A stretch of DNA of 64,000 nt from Arenimonas sp049195245 (GCF_049195245.1 NZ_JBMIRR010000026.1:368736-432735), one strand, 5' to 3'; positions 33,499-45,270 are shown, counted from the stretch's first letter. Numbers and translations are program-made. Notes: generated from the sequence alone by a model not told the origin.

Positions 33499-33930
33499 TC
33501 AGGGGTCGGTGGGGCGTTTGGGGAAGACGATCAGGATCACCAAGTCCTCTTCGCCCCGTTGCCTGAGGGCATGGCTGTCGCCATTGCGGGTGAGGATGGC
33601 GTCGCCGGGGCCGACCTCGCTGACCTCGCCTTCCAGCGTCAGTTCGCCGCGGCCGCTGAGCACGTAGTAGATCTCGTCCTTGTCGTTGGTGTGCAGGCCG
33701 ATGCTGGCGCCCTTGTGCAGCGCGCGCTTGCGGAACACCATGCGGAAGCCCTCGGCATCCTCGAAGAACGGGTAGGCCGTGGTCTGCCCTTCACCGTCGT
33801 GCGGGCCCGGCTGGGTCACGACCAGCGTGGCTTCGTGCTCGACGTAGGAGTCGGCGCGCTTGCCAGCCCCCTGGGCCAGCGGGGACGCCAGGATGGCGGC
33901 CATGGCGAGGATGCGGATTGCGGCTTTCAT
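33499..33930 (-). CDS. Secreted single-domain cupin protein
   Basis: A 143-residue protein with a clear signal peptide (MKAAIRILAMAAILASPLAQ then GAG). The cupin motif 1 is GASIGLHTNDKDEIYYVLSG, with His80, Asn82 in the position of the usual second His, and Glu86; motif 2 has His120 in RNGDSHAL. Thus a metal site is plausible but altered. In this setting a KdgF-like role, opening of 4,5-unsaturated galacturonate to DKI, is attractive, yet known KdgF proteins are cytoplasmic and lack a signal. It is convergent with kduD and divergent from the SLC13-type permease. Confidence 0.75.
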   Translation of the reverse strand: MKAAIRILAMAAILASPLAQGAGKRADSYVEHEATLVVTQPGPHDGEGQTTAYPFFEDAEGFRMVFRKRALHKGASIGLHTNDKDEIYYVLSGRGELTLEGEVSEVGPGDAILTRNGDSHALRQRGEEDLVILIVFPKRPTDP

Positions 33931-34042
33931 CGTCTTGTCTCCCTGCAGCTTGCATCCAGCTTGCGCCGCGACCCGCGCGGGCCGCAAGCTTGCGCACCAG
34001 CGCCCCACGCGCCCCGAAAACAACGCTGCCAGGCGCCCTCCC

Positions 34043-35857
34043 ATGACCCCGCAACAGATCGTCTTCCTTGTCATCCTCGCCTGTGCGCTGGTGCTGTTCG
34101 TGCACGGCAAGCTGCGCGTGGACCTCACCGCCATGCTCACCCTGATGGCGCTGGCGCTGACCGGCATCCTGGACGGCAAGGAAGCCTTGTCGGGCTTCAG
34201 CAGCGAACCGGCGATCATCGTCGCGGCCGTGTTCGTGCTGTCGGCCGGGCTGGCGTCCACCGGCGTCACCGACCGCATCGGCGCGATGATCGGGCGCGCG
34301 GCCGGCGGCAGCGAATGGCGTGCGATCGCCATCACCATCCCGGCGGTGGCCGGGCTGGCCGCGTTCTCTCACCACCTGATGGTGACCGCGATGATGCTGC
34401 CGATCATGCTGCGACTGGCGCGCGAGAAATCGCTGCCGGCCTCGCGGCTGCTGATGCCGATGTCGCTGGCGGCCTCGCTGGGCACCACGCTGACCCTGTT
34501 CAGCGCACCGGCCTTCCTGCTGGCCAGCGACCTGCTTGAGCGCAATGGCGGCGAAGGCCTGCACGTGTTCTCGATCACGCCGATCGGCTTCGCCCTGGTG
34601 CTGCTGGGCCTGGCCTACATGCTGCTGGGCCGCTGGCTGCTGCCGCGCCGCACCGGCAACGGTGGCGAAACCGACTACCTGCGACTGGACCACTACTACA
34701 CCGAGCTGGTGATCGAAAAGGACTCGCCCTGGGTCGGCAAGGCCTATTCAGAGTTCCAGAAATCCTTCACCGACCGGCTGACCGTGGTGGACTGGCTGCG
34801 GCACGGCATGCGCCGGCGCCGACGCGCCGCCGACCAGCCGCTGGAAGCGGGCGACGTACTGCTGGTGCGCACCTCCCCCGACGAGATCGCCTCCATCAAG
34901 GACGAGCCGGGCGTCGCCCTGCACGCGGTGGCCAAGTACGGCGAAAACCGCCCGGACGAAAAGACCGAACTGCTGGGCGAAGAGCAGATCGTTCAGGCGG
35001 TGGTGGCGCCCAATTCCGAATTCCTGGGCCGCACCGTCGGCGACGTGGATTTCGTGCGCACGCTGGGCGTGGTCGTCGTGGGCCTGTGGCGCCGCGACGG
35101 CTGGATCCGCGACGAAGTGTCGCAGGTGGTGCTGCGCGAGGGCGACCTGCTGGTGCTGTGGGGCCGGCAGCAGACCATCTCCGAACTGGCCGCGCACCGC
35201 GGCTTCCTGATGCTGATGCCCTTCACCGCGTCCGGCCGCCAGCTGCGCAAGGCGCCGGTGGCGCTGGGCATCATGGCCCTGACCATCGTCGCGGCCGCCA
35301 CGGAAATCCTGCCGGCGCAGATCGCCTTCCTGGCCGGCGCGGTGGCGATGGTGCTGTCGCGCTGCGTGGACGTGGAAAGCGCCTACCGCAACATCGACGT
35401 GCGCATCTTCGTGATGATCGCCGGCGTCATCCCCCTGGGCGTGGCGATGCAGAAGACCGGCACGGCGCAGCTGTTCGCCGACCAGCTGATGCGCTTCGCC
35501 GCCGACTGGAGCCCGCTGATGGTGCTGCTGGCGATGTTCTGGGCCGCCGCGCTGCTGACCCAGATCCTGTCCGACGCCGCCACCACGGTGCTGCTGGCGC
35601 CGGTGGCGTTCTCGGTGGCCACGGCGCTGGGCCTGCCGCCCGCGCCGTTCGTGGTGTGCACGGCGCTGGGTGCGGTGGCGTCGTTCCTGACGCCGATCGG
35701 CCACCACGGCAACCTGCTGATCCTCAACCCCGGCCAGTACACCTTCGGCGACTTCCTGAAGATCGGCGTGCCGCTGACCGTGCTGATCAGCGGCCTGTGC
35801 GCGTGGATGGCGCGCTGGCTGTGGCTCGACGGTCCGCTGCTGCCGGCCTTCGGCTGA
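34043..35857 (+). CDS. SLC13-type permease with TrkA-C (RCK_C) domains
   Basis: A 604-residue inner-membrane carrier of the DASS/ArsB-like superfamily. About five segments come first (DLTAMLTLMALALTG, FSHHLMVTAMMLPIML), then two TrkA-C-like regulatory domains (roughly 215-300 and 315-400), then about six more segments including QILSDAATTVLLAPVA and the re-entrant SFLTPIGHHGNLLIL. Substrates of this family include sulfate, dicarboxylates and other anions; none can be assigned. It is divergent from the secreted cupin gene and may belong to the uronate locus or only border it. Confidence 0.88.
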   Translation: MTPQQIVFLVILACALVLFVHGKLRVDLTAMLTLMALALTGILDGKEALSGFSSEPAIIVAAVFVLSAGLASTGVTDRIGAMIGRAAGGSEWRAIAITIPAVAGLAAFSHHLMVTAMMLPIMLRLAREKSLPASRLLMPMSLAASLGTTLTLFSAPAFLLASDLLERNGGEGLHVFSITPIGFALVLLGLAYMLLGRWLLPRRTGNGGETDYLRLDHYYTELVIEKDSPWVGKAYSEFQKSFTDRLTVVDWLRHGMRRRRRAADQPLEAGDVLLVRTSPDEIASIKDEPGVALHAVAKYGENRPDEKTELLGEEQIVQAVVAPNSEFLGRTVGDVDFVRTLGVVVVGLWRRDGWIRDEVSQVVLREGDLLVLWGRQQTISELAAHRGFLMLMPFTASGRQLRKAPVALGIMALTIVAAATEILPAQIAFLAGAVAMVLSRCVDVESAYRNIDVRIFVMIAGVIPLGVAMQKTGTAQLFADQLMRFAADWSPLMVLLAMFWAAALLTQILSDAATTVLLAPVAFSVATALGLPPAPFVVCTALGAVASFLTPIGHHGNLLILNPGQYTFGDFLKIGVPLTVLISGLCAWMARWLWLDGPLLPAFG

Positions 35858-35867
35858 GCGACGGCGC

Positions 35868-36566
35868 TCAGCCGAACTGGGCGGCGTAGTCGCGCTCGAC
35901 TTCGGCGTAGCACTCGCAGGCCGCCTGCTCCAGCGCGGGGCGGTCGAGCACGTGGATCTCGCCACGCCGGTAGGCGATGACGCCGCGGTCCTGCAGCCCG
36001 CCGGCGGCGATGGTCACCGCGCTGCGGCGCACGCCCAGCATGTCGGCCAGGAACTGGTGGGTCAGGTGCAGCGGCTCGCCGGCCGTGCGGTCGTGCATCG
36101 CCAGCAGCCACCGCGCCAGTCGCTCGTCCACTTCGTGGAATCGGGTGCAGGCCACCGATTGCGACAGCTGCGCCATCAGCACGTACACGTAGCGCTGCAG
36201 GCGGTGGCACAGCACCGGGCAGCCGGGCAGGCAGCGCCGGAACTGGGCCGCATCGATGCGCAGCGCGGCGCCGTCGCCCTGCACCACCGCGCGCAGCGGC
36301 ACGGCGTCCATGCCCAGCACCAGCGAGGCGCCCAGCATGCCCTCGCGACCGATCAGGCCCATTTCCAGCGGCGGATGACCGTGCACCGAGGCGACCAGCG
36401 AAATGATGCCGGTGACCGGGAAGTACACGCTGGCATAGTCCTGCCCCGGCGCGCACAGCAGGTCGCCGAACTCCAGGTCGACCGGCTCGGACACCAACAG
36501 CAGGCGCTTGCGTTCGGCCGCGGGCAAGGTCGCCAGCAGCTGGTTTTCGGGAGCGTGCTTGGACAA
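35868..36566 (-). CDS. Crp/Fnr family transcriptional regulator
   Basis: About 232 residues: a cyclic-nucleotide-binding-type sensory fold (LEFGDLLCAPGQDYASVYFP and GREGMLGASLVLG) followed by a Crp-type winged helix (QFLADMLGVRRSAVTIAAGGLQ). It lacks the cysteine cluster of Fnr and key cAMP contacts, so the ligand is unknown. The start is uncertain: I chose a TTG giving a family-like N-terminus (SKHAPENQLLATLP); another TTG lies 57 bases upstream. Paralogue of the next gene. A CTATGT-N10 dyad is present about 95 bases upstream. Confidence 0.82.
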   Translation of the reverse strand: MSKHAPENQLLATLPAAERKRLLLVSEPVDLEFGDLLCAPGQDYASVYFPVTGIISLVASVHGHPPLEMGLIGREGMLGASLVLGMDAVPLRAVVQGDGAALRIDAAQFRRCLPGCPVLCHRLQRYVYVLMAQLSQSVACTRFHEVDERLARWLLAMHDRTAGEPLHLTHQFLADMLGVRRSAVTIAAGGLQDRGVIAYRRGEIHVLDRPALEQAACECYAEVERDYAAQFG

Positions 36567-36659
36567 GGCAGGGTCCCTGCAACACGGGACGCGCCGGAAC
36601 GGCCGGGGAAGGGTGCTGCGCAATCCCGTGGCCCGAGTATGCGCGTTGGTGCCGGCACC

Positions 36660-36681
36660 CTATGTTCGCTACAGCACGCAG
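36660..36681. promoter_or_regulatory. Imperfect Crp-type dyad
   Basis: CTATGT-N10-ACGCAG upstream of the Crp/Fnr-like gene at 35.9-36.6 kb. The left half and the next six bases (TCGCTA vs ACGCTA) match the perfect dyad found before the paralogous gene. Confidence 0.45.
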
Positions 36682-36688
36682 CGGTGGA

Positions 36689-37420
36689 TCAGGCTTTTTT
36701 CCGGTGCGGCGGCAGGTAGGGCAGCAGCCGGTCGGTTTCGCGCTTGACCACGGCGTAGCACTCGCAGCTCAGGCGCTCGAGCCGCGGACGATCGAGCACG
36801 GTGATGTGGCCGCGGCTGTATTCGATGATGCCCAGCCGCTGCAGCTTTCCGGCGGCATCGGTGACGCCTTCGCGGCGCACGCCCAGCATGTTGGCGATCA
36901 GCTCCTGGGTCATGGTCAGCCGGTTGCTGGGCAGCCGGTCCAGCGGCAGCAGCAGCCAGCGGCAGAGCTGCTGGTCGATGGAGTGGTGGCGGTTGCACAC
37001 CGCGGTCTGCGCCATCTGCGTGATCAGCGCCTGCGTGTAGCGCAGGATCAGGTGCAGCAGCTCGCCGTGACGGTTGAACTCGTCCTTGAGCTTCTGTCCC
37101 AGCAACCGGTAGGCGCTGCCGGCACTCTGCACGACGGCGCGGCTGGACGTGCTTTCGCCACCCATGAACAGCGCCACGCCGATCAGGCCCTCGTTGCCCA
37201 CCACCGAGATCTCGCCCGAGGCGCCGCTTTCCATCACGTAGAGCAGGGAAACGATCGAATCCACGGGGAAGTACACGTGGCGCAGGGTGTCCCCGCTTTC
37301 GTACAGCACCTGCCCCAGCGGCAGCGCAACCAGCTCAAGGTGGGGATACAGCCGTTCCTGGACCTCGGGCGGCAGCGCGGCGAGCAGGTAGTTGTGCTGT
37401 GGTTGGAACGTCGTGGCCAT
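36689..37420 (-). CDS. Crp/Fnr family transcriptional regulator
   Basis: A 243-residue regulator with the sensory beta-roll (LPLGQVLYESGDTLRHVYFP, VVGNEGLIGVALFMGGE) and a C-terminal winged helix-turn-helix (QELIANMLGVRREGVTDAAGKLQ). The cysteines of oxygen-sensing Fnr are absent. This subfamily, with VYFP...SIVSLLYVM, is frequent in xanthomonads and burkholderias with no defined ligand. ATG chosen by similarity. It is next to a paralogue on the same strand, and the upstream region has a perfect CTATGT-N10-ACATAG dyad, suggesting auto- or cross-regulation. Confidence 0.88.
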   Translation of the reverse strand: MATTFQPQHNYLLAALPPEVQERLYPHLELVALPLGQVLYESGDTLRHVYFPVDSIVSLLYVMESGASGEISVVGNEGLIGVALFMGGESTSSRAVVQSAGSAYRLLGQKLKDEFNRHGELLHLILRYTQALITQMAQTAVCNRHHSIDQQLCRWLLLPLDRLPSNRLTMTQELIANMLGVRREGVTDAAGKLQRLGIIEYSRGHITVLDRPRLERLSCECYAVVKRETDRLLPYLPPHRKKA

Positions 37421-37491
37421 CGTAACCAGCGCGGGCGCGAAACGGCGTGGGATCGCCCGGAGCCGCAAGCATAGGCGGCTTTTCCGCGTGC

Positions 37492-37513
37492 CTATGTACG
37501 CTAGCACACATAG
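37492..37513. promoter_or_regulatory. Crp-type dyad CTATGT-N10-ACATAG
   Basis: Perfect 6-bp inverted repeat with a 10-base centre, 72 bases upstream of the Crp/Fnr-like gene. The TGT-N10-ACA geometry is that of Crp/Fnr sites (TGTGA-N6-TCACA). Confidence 0.6.
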
Positions 37514-37537
37514 TCAGTGCACCCGGCGTGCAGCCGT

Positions 37538-38623
37538 TCAGAACAGCTGGCCCTGCGGCGTGGGGGCACGCGGCGGCACGAAGGCGCCGATGTCGAGCGG
37601 CCGGCTGCGCCATTCCGCATAGCCCAACCGGCGCCAGGCGAGATCGAAGCGCGCACGCACCAGCTCGGCCCAGGCGCCGGTGCCGCGCTGGCGCTGGCCG
37701 AAGCTGGCGTCGTAATCGCGGCCGCCGCGGCTTTGCCGCACCAGGCTCATCACGTGCTCCGCGCGCTCGGGATGGTGCACGTCGAGCCAGTCGCGGAAAT
37801 GCTGCTTGAGTTCGTGCGGCAAACGCAGCAGCACGTAGCCGGCGCGGGTGGCGCCGGCCTCGCGCGCGGCTTCCAGCACGTGCTCGAGCTCGTGGTCGTT
37901 CACCGCAGGGATCACGGGCGCGAACATGACGCCGGTCGGCACGCCAGCCTCGGCCAGGCGGCGGATGGCCTGCAGGCGCCGGTGCGGCGCGCTGGCCCGC
38001 GGCTCCATGCGCGCGGCCAGCCGGTTGTCGAGCGTGGTGACCGACAGCGCCGCGCTGACCAGGCCCTCGCGCGCCAGGGGCGCCAGCAGGTCCAGGTCGC
38101 GCTCGATCAGCGCGTTCTTGGTGAGCAGGGTGAACGGATGCCGGCACTCGGCCAGCAGCTCGATCAGCTGGCGGGTGATGCGGTAGCGGCGCTCGATGGG
38201 CTGGTAGGGGTCGGTGTTGGTGCCCATTGCGATCGGCGCGCAGCGGTAGCCGGGGCGCGCCAGCTCCGCGCGCAGGCGCTCGGCGGCGTTGGTCTTGGCA
38301 AACAGCCGGGTCTCGAAATCCAGCCCGGGTGACAGTTCGAGGTAACTGTGCGAAGGGCGCGCGAAGCAGTAGCTGCAGCCGTGCTCGCAGCCGCGGTAGG
38401 CATTCACCGAGCGGTCGAAGGGCAGGTCGGGCGACGTGTTTCGGCTGAGCACGCTGCGCGCCTGCTCTTCGGTGACCTGGGTGCGTGGCGGCCCCGCCGG
38501 TTCGCCCTCGTCGAACCAGCCGTCGTCCTGGGCCTCGTGCACGGTGCGTGCGTAGCGACCGGGTGCGTTGCCCGGTGCACCCCGGCCCTTGGTCACCTTG
38601 CGGTCGCCCTTGTCTGCGATCAT
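37538..38623 (-). CDS. PA0069 family radical SAM protein
   Basis: A 361-residue radical SAM enzyme. The [4Fe-4S]-binding cysteines are Cys79, Cys83 and Cys86 in RGCEHGCSYCFARPSHSY, a motif shared with spore-photoproduct-lyase-like and PA0069 proteins. Other conserved parts are GTNTDPYQPIERRY, LLTKNALIERDLDLL and FAPVIPAVNDHE. The reaction is not known. The C-terminal part carries no extra domain. It is divergent from the cardiolipin synthase gene across 56 bases. Confidence 0.88.
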   Translation of the reverse strand: MIADKGDRKVTKGRGAPGNAPGRYARTVHEAQDDGWFDEGEPAGPPRTQVTEEQARSVLSRNTSPDLPFDRSVNAYRGCEHGCSYCFARPSHSYLELSPGLDFETRLFAKTNAAERLRAELARPGYRCAPIAMGTNTDPYQPIERRYRITRQLIELLAECRHPFTLLTKNALIERDLDLLAPLAREGLVSAALSVTTLDNRLAARMEPRASAPHRRLQAIRRLAEAGVPTGVMFAPVIPAVNDHELEHVLEAAREAGATRAGYVLLRLPHELKQHFRDWLDVHHPERAEHVMSLVRQSRGGRDYDASFGQRQRGTGAWAELVRARFDLAWRRLGYAEWRSRPLDIGAFVPPRAPTPQGQLF

Positions 38624-38679
38624 GGCGGCAGGATAATCCCCCGTTGTCTCGCCGTCCGAGACCCGCCCCCGGAGCCCGC

Positions 38680-40095
38680 ATGTCGCTCAATGATCTATGG
38701 CCGGAGCTCAAGCCGGTGCTGCTGGGCGTCTGGATCGCCTACCTGTTGGTCTTGGCGGGCTGGATCGTTCTGCAGAAGCGCGAGCCCATCGCGACGTTGA
38801 GCTGGCTGCTGTCGCTGGCGCTGCTGCCGGTGCTGGGCCTGGTCATCTACCACTTCTTCGGACCGCAGCGGATCAAGCGGCAGTCGCTGCGCCGCTCGCG
38901 CGCGCGCCGCGGCATCGAGGAAGCGCTGCCGCCGCGCGCCCTGCCCGGCGACGACTGCGCCACCGTGGCGCGCCTGGCCCAGGCCAGCACGGGCTTCGCG
39001 GCCAGCACCGCCACGCGCGTGGACCTGCTGGTGGGCGGCAAGGCCACCTACGCCGCGCTGCTCGAGGCGATCGCCGCCGCCACCCATCACCTGCACGTGG
39101 AGTACTACATCTTCGAGCCCGACCGCACCGGCACGCTGGTGCGCGATGCCCTGGTGACGAAGGCCAGGGCGGGCGTCCGGGTGCGGCTGCTGCTGGATGC
39201 GATGGGCTCGGGGCGCTTGAGCCGTCGCTTCCTGGCGCCGCTGGTCGACGCCGGCGTCGAGATCGCCTGGTTCCATCCCATGCGGGTGCGCTGGCTGTGG
39301 CGCCCGCGCCTGAACCTGCGCAACCACCGCAAGCTGCTGGTGGTGGACGGGTGCCTGGCCTTCACCGGCGGCATCAACATCACCGATGACGAAAACGAGG
39401 GCCTCAACCCCGACGCCTTCCACGACATCCACCTGCGGCTCGAGGGCGAAGTGGTGCGCTGGCTGCAGGTGGCCTTCCTCGAGGACTGGCACTACGCCAC
39501 GAAGGTGGCGCTGCGCGACCAGAACCTGTGGCCCGACCTGCCCAAGGGCGAGATCCACGCGCAGGTGCTGCCGGCGGGTCCGGACACGCCCTGGGAAGCG
39601 ATCCACCGCGTGCAGGTGGAGGCCATCCACCAGGCCAACCGCCGCGTCTGGCTGGTGACGCCCTACTTCGTGCCGGGCGAGGCCGCGCGCATGGCGCTGG
39701 CCTCGGCCGCGCTGCGCGGGCTGGAAGTGCGGGTCATCGTGCCGGCGCGCAGCGATTCGCGCATCGTCAGCGCCGCCGCGCGTTCCTACTACGACGACCT
39801 GCTGGCGGCCGGCGTGAAGATCCACGAGTACGGGCCGCGCATGCTGCACAGCAAGGCGCTGCTGGTGGACGACGAGACCTGCCTGGTCGGCAGCGCCAAC
39901 TTCGACCACCGCAGCTTTCGCCTCAACTTCGAGCTGTCGCTGCTGGTCAACGACGCCGTGCTCGGTGCCGCGCTGGAAGCCGAGATGCTCGACGACCTGT
40001 CGCACAGCCGCGAAGTGAAGATCGACCGTCCGAAGCCGGCCTTCCCGCAGCGGCTGGGCGAGGCCTGCGCCCGTCTTCTGTCGCCCATCCTCTAG
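38680..40095 (+). CDS. cls: Cardiolipin synthase
   Basis: Joins phosphatidylglycerol molecules into cardiolipin at the inner membrane. The 471-residue product has two N-terminal membrane segments (about 13-31 and 39-58) and two phospholipase D HKD motifs: His216/Lys218/Asp223 in HRKLLVVDG and His390/Lys392/Asp397 in HSKALLVDD, each followed by TGG or GSANFD. This two-segment, two-HKD layout is that of ClsA-type enzymes. ATG start with CCGGAG nearby. It is followed by two small membrane-protein genes. Confidence 0.94.
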   Translation: MSLNDLWPELKPVLLGVWIAYLLVLAGWIVLQKREPIATLSWLLSLALLPVLGLVIYHFFGPQRIKRQSLRRSRARRGIEEALPPRALPGDDCATVARLAQASTGFAASTATRVDLLVGGKATYAALLEAIAAATHHLHVEYYIFEPDRTGTLVRDALVTKARAGVRVRLLLDAMGSGRLSRRFLAPLVDAGVEIAWFHPMRVRWLWRPRLNLRNHRKLLVVDGCLAFTGGINITDDENEGLNPDAFHDIHLRLEGEVVRWLQVAFLEDWHYATKVALRDQNLWPDLPKGEIHAQVLPAGPDTPWEAIHRVQVEAIHQANRRVWLVTPYFVPGEAARMALASAALRGLEVRVIVPARSDSRIVSAAARSYYDDLLAAGVKIHEYGPRMLHSKALLVDDETCLVGSANFDHRSFRLNFELSLLVNDAVLGAALEAEMLDDLSHSREVKIDRPKPAFPQRLGEACARLLSPIL

Positions 40096-40150
40096 CCGGG
40101 GCCGCCCCGGCTTGGGCTAAACTGCCCCCGGAGAAACCCGAGGGCATCCC

Positions 40151-40411
40151 ATGCATTGGCTCTACCTGCTCGCTTCCCTGCTCTGCCTGGGCCTGGCCAT
40201 GATCCGCACCCTGCCGACCATCGGCGTGCTGATCTTCCTGGCCGGCTCGCTGGCCTTCATGGTCGCCTGGATCCTGGGCTGGATGTCGTCGCGCATCTCC
40301 AGCCAGTCGCGCGACGTGAGCCACATCATGAGTCCCGAAGAACTGCGCCGCCTGCGCGAGCAGGCCGAAGCGCGCAAGAACGCCGGCCGTCCGCCCGAAG
40401 GCAATGCCTGA
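40151..40411 (+). CDS. Small conserved-looking membrane protein
   Basis: An 86-residue protein with two hydrophobic segments (about 2-17 and 21-45) and a charged C-terminal helix (SPEELRRLREQAEARKNAGR). I do not recognise a named family. It lies 55 bases after cls, same strand, with GGAGAAACCCGAGGG before the ATG, so it is likely translated. It could be an accessory of the cls transcript. Confidence 0.6.
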   Translation: MHWLYLLASLLCLGLAMIRTLPTIGVLIFLAGSLAFMVAWILGWMSSRISSQSRDVSHIMSPEELRRLREQAEARKNAGRPPEGNA

Positions 40412-40481
40412 GGCCGGCCAGCGCACCACGGCCGCGGCTCCCGCCGCGGCCGCCATGTGACATTCCCGGGGAGGGAACACC

Positions 40482-40733
40482 ATGTCCGTCGAAAACCTGC
40501 TTATCTTCCTTTTGATCGGTGCACTCGCTGGCTGGCTTGCCGGCGTGGTGGTGAAGGGCCGCGGTCTGGGCGTGCTGGGCAACATCGTGGTCGGCGTCAT
40601 CGGCGCCTTCCTGGGCGGCTGGCTGCTGCCGCAGCTGGGCGTCAGCTTCGGCGGCACGGTGGGCCTGTTCCTCACCGCCTTCATCGGCGCGGTGATCCTG
40701 CTGGCGATCATCCTGCTGATAAAACGCGCCTGA
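40482..40733 (+). CDS. GlsB/YeaQ/YmgE family stress membrane protein
   Basis: An 83-residue protein with three hydrophobic segments and the glycine-rich pattern of the family (GALAGWLAGVVVKGRGLGVLGN, given here only in part, then GVIGAFLGGWL). Members are induced by general stress and were once called transglycosylase-associated proteins; their role is unknown. Strong GGGGAGGG ribosome-binding site. A terminator follows directly. Confidence 0.88.
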   Translation: MSVENLLIFLLIGALAGWLAGVVVKGRGLGVLGNIVVGVIGAFLGGWLLPQLGVSFGGTVGLFLTAFIGAVILLAIILLIKRA

Positions 40734-40754
40734 GGCCTGGCCTTGTCTGAAGGA

Positions 40755-40783
40755 AACGGCGGCCCTGGCCGCCGTTTTCTTTT
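40755..40783 (+). terminator. Rho-independent terminator after the GlsB-type gene
   Basis: Stem AACGGCGGC (40755-40763) pairs with GCCGCCGTT (40768-40776) around CCTG, followed by TTCTTTT. It is the clearest terminator in this part of the window and closes the cls-small protein-GlsB set. Confidence 0.88.
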
Positions 40784-40852
40784 GTGTCGCTCATGGCGGT
40801 TGGGAGCGGCGCGCGCGGATGCCCGCGTCCACGCCGCCTGCGGCCCGACGCC

Positions 40853-40991
40853 TCAGCGCGGCGTCCCGCGGCGGCAGGCGTCGGAGCAATAGACCACGCG
40901 GTCCCAGTCGCGCTCCCATTTCTTGCGCCACTGGAAGGGCCGGCCACAGACGGGACAGATTTTCTCCGGCCGGGGCGCGCGCGGGTCGCGC

Positions 40992-41005
<14 letters not shown>
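40853..41005 (-). CDS. DUF2256 small zinc-ribbon-like protein
   Basis: A 50-residue protein with ICPVCGRPFQWRKKWERDW and a second cysteine pair in YCSDACRR, the hallmark of DUF2256. The four cysteines probably bind zinc. Its ATG lies 14 bases inside the end of the upstream diguanylate cyclase gene, so it is translationally coupled to it. Members are often found next to photolyase or cryptochrome genes; none is present here. Function unknown. Confidence 0.85.
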
Positions 41006-43868
<2,863 letters not shown>

Positions 43869-43952
43869 CCGCGGATTATCACGCAAAGGCCGCAGGCAAT
43901 CCGGACACCGGGCGGGTTTTCGCGCGGGGCCCGGGCGGGGTAGGCTGGCGGG

Positions 43953-44714
43953 ATGACCGTACTCAGCGTCAACGTCAACAAGGTGGCCGTGCTGCGCAAT
44001 TCGCGCGGCGGCAGCGAACCCTCGGTGGTGGCGGCCGCGGAGGCAGCCATCGCGGCAGGGGCCGGAGGCATCACCGTGCATCCGCGCCCGGACCAGCGCC
44101 ACATCCGGCCCGACGACGTGCAGGCCCTGGCCGCCGTGGTTGCGGGCCGGGTCGAATACAACCTCGAGGGCAATCCCTTCGCGCCGCCCCGGCCCGGCTA
44201 TCCCGGCTTCCTGGCGCTGGTGCGGGCCGTGCGTCCGCAGCAGGCGACCCTCGTGCCGGACGGCGACGGCCAGCTGACCTCGGACCACGGCTTCGACCTG
44301 GCGCGGGATGCCGCACGGCTGGCGCCGCTGGTCGCCGAGCTCAAGGCCATGGGCGTGCGGGTGTCGCTGTTCATGGATGCCGGGGCACCGGGCCTGGCGC
44401 AGGCCGCGGCTCTGGGCGCGGACCGGATCGAGATCTACACCGGGCCCTACGCCGAGGCGCATGCGGCCGGCGACCCCGGCGCGGCGCTGGCCCTGTGTGC
44501 CGCCACCGCGCGGGAGGCCCGGTCGCTGGGCCTCGGCGTGAATGCCGGCCACGACCTGAGCCAGGCCAACCTGGGCGATTTCCTGGCCGCGGTGCCGGGG
44601 GTGCTGGAGGTGTCGATCGGCCACGCGCTGTTCGGCGAGGCCCTGCATGCGGGCCTGATGCCCACCGTGCGGGCCTACCTGGACATCATTGCGCGGGTGG
44701 GCCCGCACCGCTGA
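43953..44714 (+). CDS. pdxJ: Pyridoxine 5'-phosphate synthase
   Basis: Condenses 1-deoxyxylulose 5-phosphate with 3-amino-1-hydroxyacetone phosphate to pyridoxine 5'-phosphate. The 253-residue TIM-barrel enzyme shows the family start LSVNVNKVAVLRNSRGG, the active-site GITVHPRPDQRHI, EIYTGPYAEA, GVNAGHDLSQANL and EVSIGHAL. ATG start with GGCGGG upstream. It lies next to the Ton cluster, as in Xanthomonas campestris, and converges with the nearest exbD gene; an 11-bp hairpin covers both 3' ends. Confidence 0.95.
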   Translation: MTVLSVNVNKVAVLRNSRGGSEPSVVAAAEAAIAAGAGGITVHPRPDQRHIRPDDVQALAAVVAGRVEYNLEGNPFAPPRPGYPGFLALVRAVRPQQATLVPDGDGQLTSDHGFDLARDAARLAPLVAELKAMGVRVSLFMDAGAPGLAQAAALGADRIEIYTGPYAEAHAAGDPGAALALCAATAREARSLGLGVNAGHDLSQANLGDFLAAVPGVLEVSIGHALFGEALHAGLMPTVRAYLDIIARVGPHR

Positions 44715-44727
44715 GGGCGGTGCGGGC
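44701..44727. terminator. Bidirectional hairpin between pdxJ and exbD
   Basis: GCCCGCACCGC (44701-44711) pairs perfectly with GCGGTGCGGGC (44717-44727) around a 5-base loop. It overlaps the pdxJ stop codon and follows the exbD gene on the other strand. It lacks a T-run, so termination is likely but not certain. Confidence 0.6.
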
Positions 44728-44738
44728 GCGGGTGCCGG

Positions 44739-45140
<402 letters not shown>

Positions 45141-45244
45141 GGCGCTACTCCTGTCGGGGGGTGGCGACTTTCCTTCTACGCTCCTGGGCAGGCGGCTTGC
45201 AAGCGCTTGTTGGGAGGTGCTGGCGCCGGGCGTACCGCGCGACC

Positions 45245-45270
45245 AAAAAAAACGCCGCCCGGAGGCGGCG
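45245..45270 (-). terminator. Rho-independent terminator after the exbD pair
   Basis: On the minus strand CGCCGCC / GGCGGCG (45264-45270 with 45253-45259) forms a 7-bp stem followed by eight T residues (45252-45245). It ends the tonB-exbB-exbD-exbD transcript. Confidence 0.88.
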
